A stretch of 64,000 bases of DNA from NCBI GenBank assembly GCA_013122435.1, contig WYDT01000019.1, forward strand, positions 1-64,000. Direction: 5' to 3'. Shown piece by piece: positions 52,594 to 62,727 of the stretch (the first letter of the stretch is position 1; each line of letters begins with the position of its first letter). The notes below the pieces were generated by a model. The model did not search any database. It was not told the origin of the DNA and saw only the letters and a list, made by a program, of their open reading frames with translations. A program made the translations under genes and the position numbers. The DNA is from Chloroflexi bacterium AL-N1. GTDB taxonomy: Bacteria; Chloroflexota; Chloroflexia; Chloroflexales; Roseiflexaceae.

Positions 52594-54012
52594 TTAGCAT
52601 CCCGCAGAGCGAATTTGCTGGTAACAAACATTTTCTTTGAGTAGATGCTCAATGTAAGTTGTGAGAGCAGAAAGAGGAAATGGCTGCTGGAGGTAGGTTG
52701 TCAGACCAGTAGCCTGAACCTTTACAATCTCGTCCGCATCGTGCACACACACAATAGTTGGTACAGCAAATAATACCTCATTGTTGTATGTGGACAAATC
52801 CCAGAGCAATGGACTCAGCTGATAATCAAGAAGCACGATATCTGGTTTGTCGGAACTTTGCATGTAATCAAATAAGGTGTCAACAGAATATGCCTCTAGC
52901 ATAGTGTAGTAATCATTGTGTAACAACGGTTGAATAACGGCATGAAACGTTGTATCTGCGCTGGCCAACAATACCTTACGAAGGCATCCCTTACGACGAT
53001 CCGGCTTGTAAGGGATCGACATAGTACGTTGATCAACAGCATATTGTCCACCGCCCTGTGACTTGGCATACAACTTCATTTCCGCCGCAACACGGGTCAT
53101 CTCTTCACTAGATGCGAAAGATCGTTGTTCAGTCGTTGCAACCCCAATGGAAACGGACAATAAATTAAAACGACGTACCACACCAAACCGATCTACGCCT
53201 GTTAAATAACCACGTTGCCAATCTTCCTGGTCATAGAGAGTGGCAATGACACAAGCAAAACGTGAAATGATAGCACTACATATGGTATCGACACAATCAG
53301 GTTCCACCAACAATGCAAAATCATCACCACCAATATGGCCAATAAAATTATCTTTTCGGCCATATTCCTGAGCCGTTTGCTGTATAATTGTTGCTAGTGC
53401 AATAATAGCACGATCGCCACGCAAAAATCCGTATATATCATTAAATATTTTAAAATTATCAATATCAATGTGGAGAAGTGCTAACGTGTTTTGATAATTT
53501 AAACGCTGCTGTAATTCATTGACAAGAAGCACGCCGCCAAAAAGTCCTGAAAGGGGATTGATAGCCACATGTCGAGCGGAACGACGCATATGGCTGCGAA
53601 TACGGGCAATCAGCTCATCAATCGCAAAAGGCTTGGAGATAAAATCATCAGCACCACTCTCAAGTCCTACAATAATGTCGTGGTGGTGTGTTCGTGCAGT
53701 TAACACAATCATTGGAATATGGGCTGTTCGCGTGTCATTACGCATTTGACGAATTGCTTCATACCCATCCATTTGAGGCATCATCAAATCAGCAATAATC
53801 AGATCTGGCACCTGTGCCTGGGCCATCTGTACAAGTTCATGGCCATCTGCTGCACATGACACTTTGAAACCTGTTTTGTGCAAAATCAATTCAAGCAGGC
53901 AACGTGTGTGTAGTTCATCGTCTGCAATCAGGATATGTTGTTGACGTATATCAGATCCCTGTGAATCAGATAATGGCACAGAAACATGGTGAGACCAACT
54001 GTAGTCTTGCAT
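52594..54012 (-). CDS. REC-GGDEF-REC response regulator (possible diguanylate cyclase)
   Basis: A 472-aa protein. The first receiver (about 26-142) has Asp31-Asp32, Asp75 (IIADLMMP), Thr105 and Lys127 and looks functional. The GGDEF domain (about 155-325) has the metal Asp region LLHIDIDNFKIFND and a signature GGDDF (228-232) in place of GG(D/E)EF, so c-di-GMP synthesis is possible but not certain. The second receiver (about 345-465) keeps Asp in VLLDYQLSP but has Gln where the conserved Lys should be (YLQQPFP), so it is probably a pseudo-receiver. No kinase gene is adjacent. Confidence 0.85.
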   Translation of the reverse strand: MQDYSWSHHVSVPLSDSQGSDIRQQHILIADDELHTRCLLELILHKTGFKVSCAADGHELVQMAQAQVPDLIIADLMMPQMDGYEAIRQMRNDTRTAHIPMIVLTARTHHHDIIVGLESGADDFISKPFAIDELIARIRSHMRRSARHVAINPLSGLFGGVLLVNELQQRLNYQNTLALLHIDIDNFKIFNDIYGFLRGDRAIIALATIIQQTAQEYGRKDNFIGHIGGDDFALLVEPDCVDTICSAIISRFACVIATLYDQEDWQRGYLTGVDRFGVVRRFNLLSVSIGVATTEQRSFASSEEMTRVAAEMKLYAKSQGGGQYAVDQRTMSIPYKPDRRKGCLRKVLLASADTTFHAVIQPLLHNDYYTMLEAYSVDTLFDYMQSSDKPDIVLLDYQLSPLLWDLSTYNNEVLFAVPTIVCVHDADEIVKVQATGLTTYLQQPFPLSALTTYIEHLLKENVCYQQIRSAGC

Positions 54013-54407
54013 AATAAAAAGAATCCCTGACTGAAGTGTTTAAACTTTATGCACTTATATGTTAGGTGTTATAGTTATGGAAATTATGATCCGTTTGAGT
54101 TATTACTCAATTAGTTTCAACCCATCTGTGGGGATTTATCATGTCAGACGTGGACAGTTTGACTACGTTGCACATTGTTTACATATGTATGATAGCATAG
54201 CCTGGTCACCATCGTATATAGGAAAAAATATCTATCTCCAATACAGGTTCTGTCGGGGGAGAAAATACGCTATACAATCCATAAAATTGATAAATATTAT
54301 ATAATCATATACATATCGATAGTGTAATACTATGTCTATTTACCTTGATTCTATGCACAAACGTCTATAAATATACAGTACCAAAGTACTAGATAACACA
54401 CCAGAAC
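54013..54407. other. A/T-rich intergenic region
   Basis: No gene supported. Strongly A/T-rich, and presumably contains the promoter of the REC-GGDEF-REC gene on the minus strand. Several short plus-strand readings lack ribosome binding sites. Confidence 0.4.
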
Positions 54408-54626
54408 TTATGGATCGACCGCGTACGCAGGTGCATCCTCGACAAGTACTTCATAACTGCCATCAGCTTTTTTACGGAATCGCAAATGTCGGGCAACCAC
54501 CGTAGCACCACGTTCACGTAAATTATGGTCGACACGCTCACGAATCGCTTCCCATAAACCTGCTTCGCCCCTGTAGTACCGCTGAAGCAGTTCACTCAAT
54601 TCTTGATCAGCAATCCAGGACAACAT
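54408..54626 (-). CDS. Small protein of unknown function
   Basis: A 72-aa protein. ATG 54626 is used because GGGAG is spaced 8 bases upstream; an ATG six bases earlier touches that site. The sequence is helical at first (ADQELSELLQRYYRGEAGLWEAIRERVDHNLRERG) and ends in a beta-rich tail (ARHLRFRKKADGSYEVLVED). No family is recognised. A single gene between the GGDEF and the C25 peptidase genes. Confidence 0.55.
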   Translation of the reverse strand: MLSWIADQELSELLQRYYRGEAGLWEAIRERVDHNLRERGATVVARHLRFRKKADGSYEVLVEDAPAYAVDP

Positions 54627-54838
54627 CGACATCTCCCTTACAATATACAAATTGACCTGTGTCGTGTATATATCATTAGATATACATAGCACACTTTGAG
54701 GTCTTTTACCTTTAGACACTATATCATTTTGGGAGCGTATATAGTCAACAAACTACGACATACAAAGCTGTGCAGGCAGGGAAACTCTGAACGTATGGCC
54801 ATCACCACACTTTCAGAGCTTCCCACAATCGTCACAGA

Positions 54839-57800
54839 CTATCTGGCTATCAATGGTAAAAAGTTGAGTTCAGGAGCACCGAGCGTTCCTTTGGCCGACT
54901 CTACGCTTACGTTTCCGCTTTCATCACGTGCCTCTACAATGACATAGGTTTCCACGTTTAACATCGTATCAGGTATCGTTACTTCATAGCGACCGTCCTG
55001 TGTTTCTTGCAGGAACACGCGCTGCCACGTCACACTATCATTCGTATAAGTCACACTCACTTCGTTGACACCACTTCCCTCACCATCACTAACATTGGCA
55101 CTAATGCGAATGGCAGACGTCGTCGTGGTGCTAGTTGGCGCAACATTGATACGACTGATGACAGGTGCTACCGTATCATTCAGTAGTTCCGCAGGTGTGG
55201 TGGATGGTTCAATATAACTTACCTCAAAGACCATTTGGGAGTAACGCCATAGATCACCCAATTCGTTATCATTGGCACGGAACTGTGTCGGTATCACCGT
55301 GAGCTTATCAACCTGGATAGCACCTTCCGCTGTGCGCTGCTCAGTGCGCTGGAAAGAGTACGGCTGGTCGGGCAACCAGGCATCCCAGATAGTACGCGGT
55401 AATACAGGGTCGTCTTCCTGTTGGAGATAGATTTCCTCTGTTACAGGCGTAGTCACATGTGGATTAAAACCATCCAGAATGGGCAATGTGGTCGCTTCAA
55501 CAAGACGCACACCCCGAATCTCTGGTATGCCTTCGTCATCGCTTGCTGGGTTGGGCTGGAGCGTCATATCGTATGTGAGGCTGGGTAGAGCGGGCTGACC
55601 AGCCCGTGTTTGTACTTCGCCGTTGAGCGGGGTTTCGCCAGGAACAAAGCTATCCTCTACCAGGCTGGATACACGTGGCGTTCCTTCACCATCACGTTCA
55701 TCGATCTCAAAACGATTGGTAAAAGTAATGGTCCGCGTAAAGGTACCCTGAGTTTCTTCCAAACGAGATTGGATTGGATCAGGAATGGGCTCTGGTCGCG
55801 GGTCAAACGCCCCATTAAATTGTGGCGCAACCGGATCGGGAACTAACACACGCGTATATGGCAACCCATACAGGCTCATCTGCAAAATGACCTTTTCATC
55901 AAAAACACTAAAGCTGTTGGGTGCCGTGGTTTTGACATACTCACGTTTGGCCCGGGTCAGTGACTCACCAATTGGTGCACCAATATATGCTCCATCATCA
56001 GTAATCGCGCGGCCAAGTGCCTGTGTAAGCAGCAATGATAACCGTTCGCTATATCCGACCAGATCGCTGTCGCCATAGCCATAACCGGTGTTGCCAATCC
56101 AATTCCCCCCCTGCTTAATCGCTGCTGCGGGGAAATCCGCCCTGAACTGTGATAAGGCAAAGTCCTGATTCACCGTATTCAATCCGGAATGGCATCCGAC
56201 CGAATAGACAAGTGACGCTGATCCTGTCTCAAGTGAGGGAATAAGATCGATAAAATAAGATTGTGTTGGATCAATGTCAACAGTGGGCGTGAGTATTCGC
56301 TCCGCCAAGAATGTTCCTCCGTCAAGATCGGCAGGAATGGCATCAAAATGGCTAAAGTGGCTATTAATCGACATCAGGTGATAGTTAGTCTGTGGCCCAC
56401 TGTACGGATCGGTAAGTTGCGGCAACTGACCACTAAACCAAACATCACTAAAATCCTGAGCATCCCATGTATCGTTATTCAACACATCAAGGGTGTAGGT
56501 TAAGCCCAATGTGCCATTTGGCTGAAAACCAAATGCTTCCAGTTGTTCGCTCACGGCTTCTGCCTGATCACTCAAGAAATCATAACCAGTAACCAGTGCA
56601 GCAGCCGCATGGTCAGTCTCCGCTTGATCGGCCCTAATCACGTAATCTGATGAGGAAAATGTCTGTCTCTGGGCATCAATATACTGTAGAATATTTATCG
56701 GGGTCTCCACCAAACGTCCTATGCCCAGATCTGGCAAATACAACGCTCGACCGCGCCAGGGCGTCGGTTCTCGATCTACATAAAAGTTGTCCGTCTGGAT
56801 AAAACGATAGAACAAACTCCCCTCTAGACCAGTATCGAGATCGTTGGTGGGAAATGCGGCAAGATTGGATAGTTCAGCGTAATAATCGCTCTCGGGGGCA
56901 ATGGTCGTTTCGTCGGGAACTCGATAAAACGGGATGACCACATCGCCACCAACAATTACAATATCCTGTGTGTTGGGATAATAGTTTGTAATGGCAAAAT
57001 CGACGATATTCCAGATTTGTTGAGCCACCTCATTTGCCAGCAGCGGTTGGCTGGAACTCGCATCCCATTGCTCATACAATCCGTTCAGTCGCTCTACATT
57101 TGAAAAGCTTGGAGTGCTACCCAGATCAACAACGACGCCATTAGCAACTTCGAGAAAATCGCTGGAATTAATGGCTGCGGAAAGGGTGCTGATAGCATCT
57201 ACCTGGTCTGGATAGCGTGAGAGCATCCGATCTTCGTAGAAGAGAAAGATCGTCTCCACCCCCGGATCAGGACTTACGTCAACAAAATCAGTCGCTGGTT
57301 CAGCCTTGACATCTGCTTCCGCTAATGCACCCTCATCTAGCCCTACGTCAAGTTGATACTGCTGTGAGATATCAAAACTCCCATCAGCGCTGTAAATGAA
57401 AATGTAATAATCGCCACCAAGCGGCAAATAGGCTTCAATAAATTCATCATTCGTACCAATATTGGTAGATATCGAACTAATCCGCCCGATTGAGCTGATG
57501 CGCCCTATCGAACTAATCCGCCCGATTGAGCTGATGCGCCCTATCGAACTAATCCGCCCGATTGAGCTGATGCGCCCTATATCGGCTATATTATCTAATG
57601 CTAGACCATCGCTTACCGGAATAGTTATATCGAGATCTGCAATAAGTGCAACATCATAATCGCTGGGCAGATTGGTTAAGGCTATGGTAACAGTCGAACC
57701 AGGTTCTGTCGTGAACTGATACCAATCGCCATCATCATCACGGCTGATCACCCCCTCGCCAAGCGCCTGTCCATTATCGAATACAAGTTCATCTGCCTGA

Positions 57801-57973
57801 GTATAAAGGTCGTTAGGTTCGCTTTCTAAGATTATAGTGGATATGGTGGGTGGGTGGGTATCTGGTGGTAATTGGGCCTGTAATGGTCTAGTACCAATGC
57901 CGGTAATGGTGAGAATGAACACAAAAACGAGCAGCAGCTGTCGTCTATGCCAAGCCATCGATTGACGCTTCAT
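54839..57973 (-). CDS. Secreted gingipain-like C25-family peptidase with internal hexapeptide repeat
   Basis: A 1044-aa exoprotein. ATG 57973 follows AAGGAG and starts a signal peptide (about 1-34). A PPC-like beta domain (about 45-195) contains six perfect RISSIG repeats. The C25 domain (about 215-700) has the catalytic His in SINSHFSHFDA and Cys in VYSVGCHSGLN, the dyad of gingipains, although Arg/Lys specificity cannot be told. A C-terminal Ig-like/CARDB-type region follows (INVAPTSTTTTSAIRISANVSDGEGSGVNEVSVTY), ending ELNFLPLIAR. That last motif, (Y/F)LPLxxR at the very end, recurs in extracellular Chloroflexota proteins as I recall. Probably secreted or cell-surface proteolysis. Confidence 0.8.
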   Translation of the reverse strand: MKRQSMAWHRRQLLLVFVFILTITGIGTRPLQAQLPPDTHPPTISTIILESEPNDLYTQADELVFDNGQALGEGVISRDDDGDWYQFTTEPGSTVTIALTNLPSDYDVALIADLDITIPVSDGLALDNIADIGRISSIGRISSIGRISSIGRISSIGRISSIGRISSISTNIGTNDEFIEAYLPLGGDYYIFIYSADGSFDISQQYQLDVGLDEGALAEADVKAEPATDFVDVSPDPGVETIFLFYEDRMLSRYPDQVDAISTLSAAINSSDFLEVANGVVVDLGSTPSFSNVERLNGLYEQWDASSSQPLLANEVAQQIWNIVDFAITNYYPNTQDIVIVGGDVVIPFYRVPDETTIAPESDYYAELSNLAAFPTNDLDTGLEGSLFYRFIQTDNFYVDREPTPWRGRALYLPDLGIGRLVETPINILQYIDAQRQTFSSSDYVIRADQAETDHAAAALVTGYDFLSDQAEAVSEQLEAFGFQPNGTLGLTYTLDVLNNDTWDAQDFSDVWFSGQLPQLTDPYSGPQTNYHLMSINSHFSHFDAIPADLDGGTFLAERILTPTVDIDPTQSYFIDLIPSLETGSASLVYSVGCHSGLNTVNQDFALSQFRADFPAAAIKQGGNWIGNTGYGYGDSDLVGYSERLSLLLTQALGRAITDDGAYIGAPIGESLTRAKREYVKTTAPNSFSVFDEKVILQMSLYGLPYTRVLVPDPVAPQFNGAFDPRPEPIPDPIQSRLEETQGTFTRTITFTNRFEIDERDGEGTPRVSSLVEDSFVPGETPLNGEVQTRAGQPALPSLTYDMTLQPNPASDDEGIPEIRGVRLVEATTLPILDGFNPHVTTPVTEEIYLQQEDDPVLPRTIWDAWLPDQPYSFQRTEQRTAEGAIQVDKLTVIPTQFRANDNELGDLWRYSQMVFEVSYIEPSTTPAELLNDTVAPVISRINVAPTSTTTTSAIRISANVSDGEGSGVNEVSVTYTNDSVTWQRVFLQETQDGRYEVTIPDTMLNVETYVIVEARDESGNVSVESAKGTLGAPELNFLPLIAR
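57473..57580 (-). repeat. Three perfect 36-bp tandem repeats inside the C25 peptidase gene
   Basis: Units 57473-57508, 57509-57544 and 57545-57580 are identical. Each 36-bp unit encodes two hexapeptides, giving a six-fold RISSIG repeat in the protein. Identity at the DNA level, including synonymous positions, points to recent expansion. Confidence 0.95.
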
Positions 57974-58036
57974 GACCACTCCTTCGCTACAAAAGTAACC
58001 AATGCAATAAAATGTCACATACAAACAAAAGTGTTA

Positions 58037-61000
58037 TTAAACGACACGTTCATCAGATGAGCCAGAAGAAGATTTCTTTAGTTGAACACTCTCTGGGAGC
58101 ACATATCCATAACGTTCTACAAGCTGATGCATTTCGACAATATCACGCCGTGCACCTATATTGACCAGAATTGGGAATGCTTCGTTCAGTGCAGTCTGCC
58201 CTTCACGACGACGGTGTAACAAGGGAGCCAGCTTGGCAAAGTAGACTAATGTTTTTGCAATTTCGTGTGGGCTATCAGAATCGCGCAGAATGCTGAGACT
58301 GTTGGTAATCTGCTCCCAGGCACCTTCCAGATCACCGGTGAGTGCCAGGATATGACTCAGTGTACGACGCGTTGCACCTTCCTCTGTACGTGCCTCTAAT
58401 CGAGAAGCTGTGGTAAGTGATATTTCACAGGCCAACTGTGCTTCAGCAAGATGCCCCCGTTGTATATGTAATTCCGCCAGATAGCGCTCAAGTTCAGGGA
58501 GAAACTCTTCTGCTTTTGCTTGACTGAATAATTCAGCACTACGGCGTAGATGATGCTGTGCAGTTGAGAGATCTTCTGAGAGCAGGTACGTAGCCCCAAG
58601 ATTCATGTGTAGCACACCTGTTGCATACAATGAACCCAACTGTTCAAAAATCTGAAGACTCTGTTGATACTGGTCAATAGCCTGAGGAATATGGTCCTGT
58701 AATCGAAAGAGATCCCCAAGATTGTTCGCAATCATTGCTTGTCCGTACACATCACCGATTCCGCGTTTGGCATCAAAACCAGCCTCATAATGAGAACGCG
58801 CTTCAGTGAGCCGCCCGAGTTCGTAATAAATATTCGCGAGATCGTTGTAGGTGTCCGACAATCCATCAAGATCCTCTACCTGGGAGTACAAATCCAAGGC
58901 GCGACGGCCCAACTCAAGCGCGTGTTGATTATTACCTAAATTTCGATGGATATTGCCCAAAATTTTATAAGCAGCGGCTTGATAACGTGGAGTCGATACT
59001 TGTTCAGCACAATCTAAAGCTTGTTGGCACCACTCAATGGCATCTAAAAAACGGCCTTGACGCTGATGTAAACCAGCCGCTAACAGCAAACAACGGACAA
59101 GCTCGATATCTATGACATCGCCGCCTATAGCAATGGCTCGTTCAACCCACTCAAACGCTTTATCAAAATCGGCACGTTTTTCATACACACGTGCAATGTG
59201 ATGTTGCAATCGCACCAGTTTATCAAGTGGTGGCTCATATTGACGGCGTAATAGCGTGAGGGCTGCATTAAATCGCCGTAGCGCAATATCATACTCACCA
59301 ATAAGGGCATGCACTTCTCCCAGGCGTTCAAGTACCTCTATCGTATCCAGAGCGCGAAGATTCGGCAGTCTCGCGGCAATCTGCAATGCATGTTCTAGTA
59401 AAGTAATGGCTTCTTGATTAGCATAGCGTTCCTGTGCCTTACGTGCGGCTCGTAGATAATAATCAAAGGCGTGTTCCCATTCCTCTGCCAACACATAATG
59501 ATGGGCAAGCACCGCCAATTGATCATCGAGTCGATCTCCATAGAGTTGTTCAATTTGATGTGCCACCCGGCTATGGAGATCTCGTCGTTGCACATACAAG
59601 ATCGCTTCGTACGCAACATCGCGTGTCAAGGCATGTTTGAACAGATAAGCTAACAATGAAAGACTGATCTCTCCACGTTCTTCCATTTCATCAGGCAAAA
59701 TAAGTTCTGATTGAGATAATTGCGATAAACGATCGATCAAATTATCGTGATGCACCACACCGGAAAGAACCAGATACGGAAATCGCCGTCCTATCACCGA
59801 TGCTGTTTGCAGCAACTCTCGGTTGCGTTCGTCCAATCGATCCAGACGGGCCGTAATCACATCCTCGATACTGTCCGGAATTGTCGTAATATCGATGGCT
59901 TCCACAAGGTGCCAACCATCATCTCGTGCTTCTAATGTTCCCGACTCGATCATCTCACGAATAACTTCTTCAATAAAAAATGGATTACCCTGTGCTTTTT
60001 CGAGTAATACCAAAAGCTCAGGGGCAGGCTCACTCCCCAGAAGCTCACGGACAAGGTCGGTTCTACTCTCTGGTGGCAACTCTCGAATATGTGTGTGTAC
60101 ACAGTGATCTAAATCGCGCCACGGCTCAGTTATTGGTGGATCGGTTCGATACCCCAACATAATCAACAAGGCTACCTGATTAGCTCGTTGTGCAATACGG
60201 TTGAGTAATTCAAGTGATGAGGCATCGGCCCATTGGAGATCATCGATAATCAGCATAAGTGGTTGCTGTTGGGCCTCAGCCAATAAAATCATCGTGACCA
60301 GTTCCTGAACTCGATCACGACGTTGCTCTGGGGAAAGTGATAATATCAACGATGTTTCATGAAGGGACACATCTAAGATATCATTAATGAGAGGCGCAAA
60401 TCGTGCCATATCGGGAACAAGTTTGGTAATACGGCGCTGTAACGACTCACTAAGATGATCACCAGGCGCCAGGATCGAGTCCACATGAAAAAACTGTCTC
60501 AGCAAATCACGAAAGAGGACATACGGCGTATTTTGTTCATAACTCTGACACTCAATACTGTAAGGAAAAAAAGCTGGAGTATTATCATCTCTGCCGCCTG
60601 AATGTAATACAAGATGATGCAGGGTTTCTTCAATCAGGCGTGTTTTTCCAGTACCGGCTTCCCCAACCAATGCCACTATTCGTCCATCACCTCGCAGAGC
60701 TATCTGACCTTCTGCAACCAACAATTCGAGTTGTTCGGCACGACCTATCAAAGACGGGCGTGTTGTCCCTCGTAAGTTGGCAGGCAATGGATCGATAGCA
60801 AGCGCTTCCGCAATGGATATTGGCTCAGACAGACCTTTCAAAAGCACAGGATCAAGATCTCGTAAGGAAACAAAATGAGTGGTGGCACGTTGAGTAGTCG
60901 GTGAAACAATAATTGCTCCTGCATCAGCAACCGACATAAGCCGTGCTGCCAGATTCACATGCCGCCCAAGCACACTGTATTCACGACGAAGTTCTCCCCC

Positions 61001-62329
61001 AATCTGTCCGGCAAATACAATACCAGTATTAATGCCAATACGCTGATTGAACGAAATAGGCTGCTCTAGCCGTACATGCATGTTAGCAAGTAACGCTTGA
61101 ATTTCATCATTAGCTTCACCAAGCATCGTACGCAACTCAAAAGCAGCACGCACTGCCCGTTCAGGTGTATCCTCATGAGCTACTGGCGCCCCAAAGAGCA
61201 CCATGAGCTTATCGCCATAGGTTGCCATATCAACTTTATTGACAATACCACCATAACGATGAACCACCTGCTGCGCCCGTCGATAGTAGGCATTGAGCAC
61301 CTGGGTAGCCGTCGTCACATCATCTCCAACCAGATCAAGGACATTGCTAAATGGAAAAAAGTTTGAGAATAACACTGTTACCCGACGAAACTCGCCTAAC
61401 ACCGTATCGGCGTCAAAAGATCTGAGAAAGCGGGATGGTAATTGATGAGGAAGATATGGTTGTAGCGCTTCAATTTGCTGGGTGAGTTGGAGCACTTCTG
61501 TCAGATCACCAACACCCTGGGGCAAATTCCAGTAGCGCGTAAGGGTAGGAAGGTAGCACTCAAGTGTATGATCAAGTGCACAAAAACCAGTTTGGCGCTC
61601 CTGCACGGTTGCATTAGGCACCAGTACTCGGGTAGCGTTGGAAATAATCACTTCGCCTGGTACAGCTATTTCTTGTGCGAGCGCCACACGATGAATGTCT
61701 TGTCCAGTAACAATTAGCTCAATGTGATCGCGATCACCGACTTCAGCCGCAAATACACGCCCACTATGGACCCCAATACGTAAACGTAAGCCGAAGGTAC
61801 CCGCGCGGGTCTCAACAGCAGCAAAACCCTGCATTTGCGCCTGCATAGCTAATGCAGCACAACACGCAAGGTTGGCGTGCTGATCCCCCAATTGATCTGC
61901 ATCAAAGAAAGCGGTTAGTGCATCACCGCCAAACTTTAACAGGATTCCATTGTGTCGATGGAGTTCACTCACCAGTGCTTCAAAAAGATGATTGATGGTC
62001 CCCGAGATTTCTTCGGCGCCTTGTTTACCCAACGCACTCAGTTGTTCAGAAAGCGCAGTAAAGCCAGAGAGATCAGCAAATAAGACCGTCCCATTCCAAT
62101 AGGCACCTTGAATACGATGGGGATGGGGGTCTAGCAGCTGAGAAGCAACCATAATTGATGGACTATATGTGGCCAGAGACATAAGGCGTGTTCGTAGATG
62201 AGTGCATACATCCTGTAGCAACAGCGGTGAGGGATCCGCCTCGGCTGCCAAATGAGTATACACCTCCGCAGGCAGATGCATCTGGAGACGCTGAGTCAGT
62301 TGTTGAACTACAGAACTGTGGTGGCTCAC
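58037..62329 (-). CDS. Adenylate/guanylate cyclase-AAA ATPase-TPR regulator
   Basis: A 1430-aa multidomain signalling protein, GTG start with AGGAA upstream. A first class III cyclase domain (about 75-260) has both metal Asp residues, Asp86 (FADLSGF) and Asp136 (KFGGDAL). A second (about 310-500) lacks the first Asp (LFSNFFPF) but keeps YGDKLM, so it is probably a pseudo-catalytic half of an intramolecular dimer. A P-loop ATPase of the STAND/AAA_16 type follows (Walker A GEAGTGKTRL; Walker B LMLIIDDLQWADASS, from about 525). The C-terminal 500 residues are TPR repeats (YQAAAYKILGNIHRNLGNNQHALEL, LSDTYNDLANIYYELGRLTEARSHY). It would make cyclic nucleotide under ATP-gated control. Confidence 0.88.
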   Translation of the reverse strand: MSHHSSVVQQLTQRLQMHLPAEVYTHLAAEADPSPLLLQDVCTHLRTRLMSLATYSPSIMVASQLLDPHPHRIQGAYWNGTVLFADLSGFTALSEQLSALGKQGAEEISGTINHLFEALVSELHRHNGILLKFGGDALTAFFDADQLGDQHANLACCAALAMQAQMQGFAAVETRAGTFGLRLRIGVHSGRVFAAEVGDRDHIELIVTGQDIHRVALAQEIAVPGEVIISNATRVLVPNATVQERQTGFCALDHTLECYLPTLTRYWNLPQGVGDLTEVLQLTQQIEALQPYLPHQLPSRFLRSFDADTVLGEFRRVTVLFSNFFPFSNVLDLVGDDVTTATQVLNAYYRRAQQVVHRYGGIVNKVDMATYGDKLMVLFGAPVAHEDTPERAVRAAFELRTMLGEANDEIQALLANMHVRLEQPISFNQRIGINTGIVFAGQIGGELRREYSVLGRHVNLAARLMSVADAGAIIVSPTTQRATTHFVSLRDLDPVLLKGLSEPISIAEALAIDPLPANLRGTTRPSLIGRAEQLELLVAEGQIALRGDGRIVALVGEAGTGKTRLIEETLHHLVLHSGGRDDNTPAFFPYSIECQSYEQNTPYVLFRDLLRQFFHVDSILAPGDHLSESLQRRITKLVPDMARFAPLINDILDVSLHETSLILSLSPEQRRDRVQELVTMILLAEAQQQPLMLIIDDLQWADASSLELLNRIAQRANQVALLIMLGYRTDPPITEPWRDLDHCVHTHIRELPPESRTDLVRELLGSEPAPELLVLLEKAQGNPFFIEEVIREMIESGTLEARDDGWHLVEAIDITTIPDSIEDVITARLDRLDERNRELLQTASVIGRRFPYLVLSGVVHHDNLIDRLSQLSQSELILPDEMEERGEISLSLLAYLFKHALTRDVAYEAILYVQRRDLHSRVAHQIEQLYGDRLDDQLAVLAHHYVLAEEWEHAFDYYLRAARKAQERYANQEAITLLEHALQIAARLPNLRALDTIEVLERLGEVHALIGEYDIALRRFNAALTLLRRQYEPPLDKLVRLQHHIARVYEKRADFDKAFEWVERAIAIGGDVIDIELVRCLLLAAGLHQRQGRFLDAIEWCQQALDCAEQVSTPRYQAAAYKILGNIHRNLGNNQHALELGRRALDLYSQVEDLDGLSDTYNDLANIYYELGRLTEARSHYEAGFDAKRGIGDVYGQAMIANNLGDLFRLQDHIPQAIDQYQQSLQIFEQLGSLYATGVLHMNLGATYLLSEDLSTAQHHLRRSAELFSQAKAEEFLPELERYLAELHIQRGHLAEAQLACEISLTTASRLEARTEEGATRRTLSHILALTGDLEGAWEQITNSLSILRDSDSPHEIAKTLVYFAKLAPLLHRRREGQTALNEAFPILVNIGARRDIVEMHQLVERYGYVLPESVQLKKSSSGSSDERVV

Positions 62330-62727
62330 CGTTCATTCCTATCAGTTTTCATCATATAGTCACAATCAATGTAGATATGGTTGTCTATGTAAGGTGTAGT
62401 TGCTAACTGAGGGTATACATATAGTAGCATAGATTCAAAATCGCAACACCCTTTTTCATACCCCTAGTATAAACGAAGGACTTGTCTATATTTGCTCATG
62501 TATTTGCTCTGGAACTCTGGTACCTTTAAGTATACACCTTAATGGTGACATTTGTGTAAACACAACAGACATATAGAGATACCAAAGCTACCTATTGTGA
62601 CATTTTACTCATCACACCAGAGGCACCATCGATTTTATGATACACAAGGGACATTTGCTTCTCTATGCAAAAATTCCTACAATAAAGCTTGTTGTATAAC
62701 ATTTCAACGCATAAGTGCGAGGTGCAT
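62330..62727. other. Divergent intergenic region upstream of the cyclase and SpoIIE genes
   Basis: It carries the promoters of both divergent genes. No clear consensus boxes, repeats or genes were found. Confidence 0.35.

Noticed and set aside
57462..57659. Plus-strand frame encoding repeated PIELMR/PIELIR units
   Set aside because: It is the antisense reading of the RISSIG repeat inside the C25 peptidase gene.
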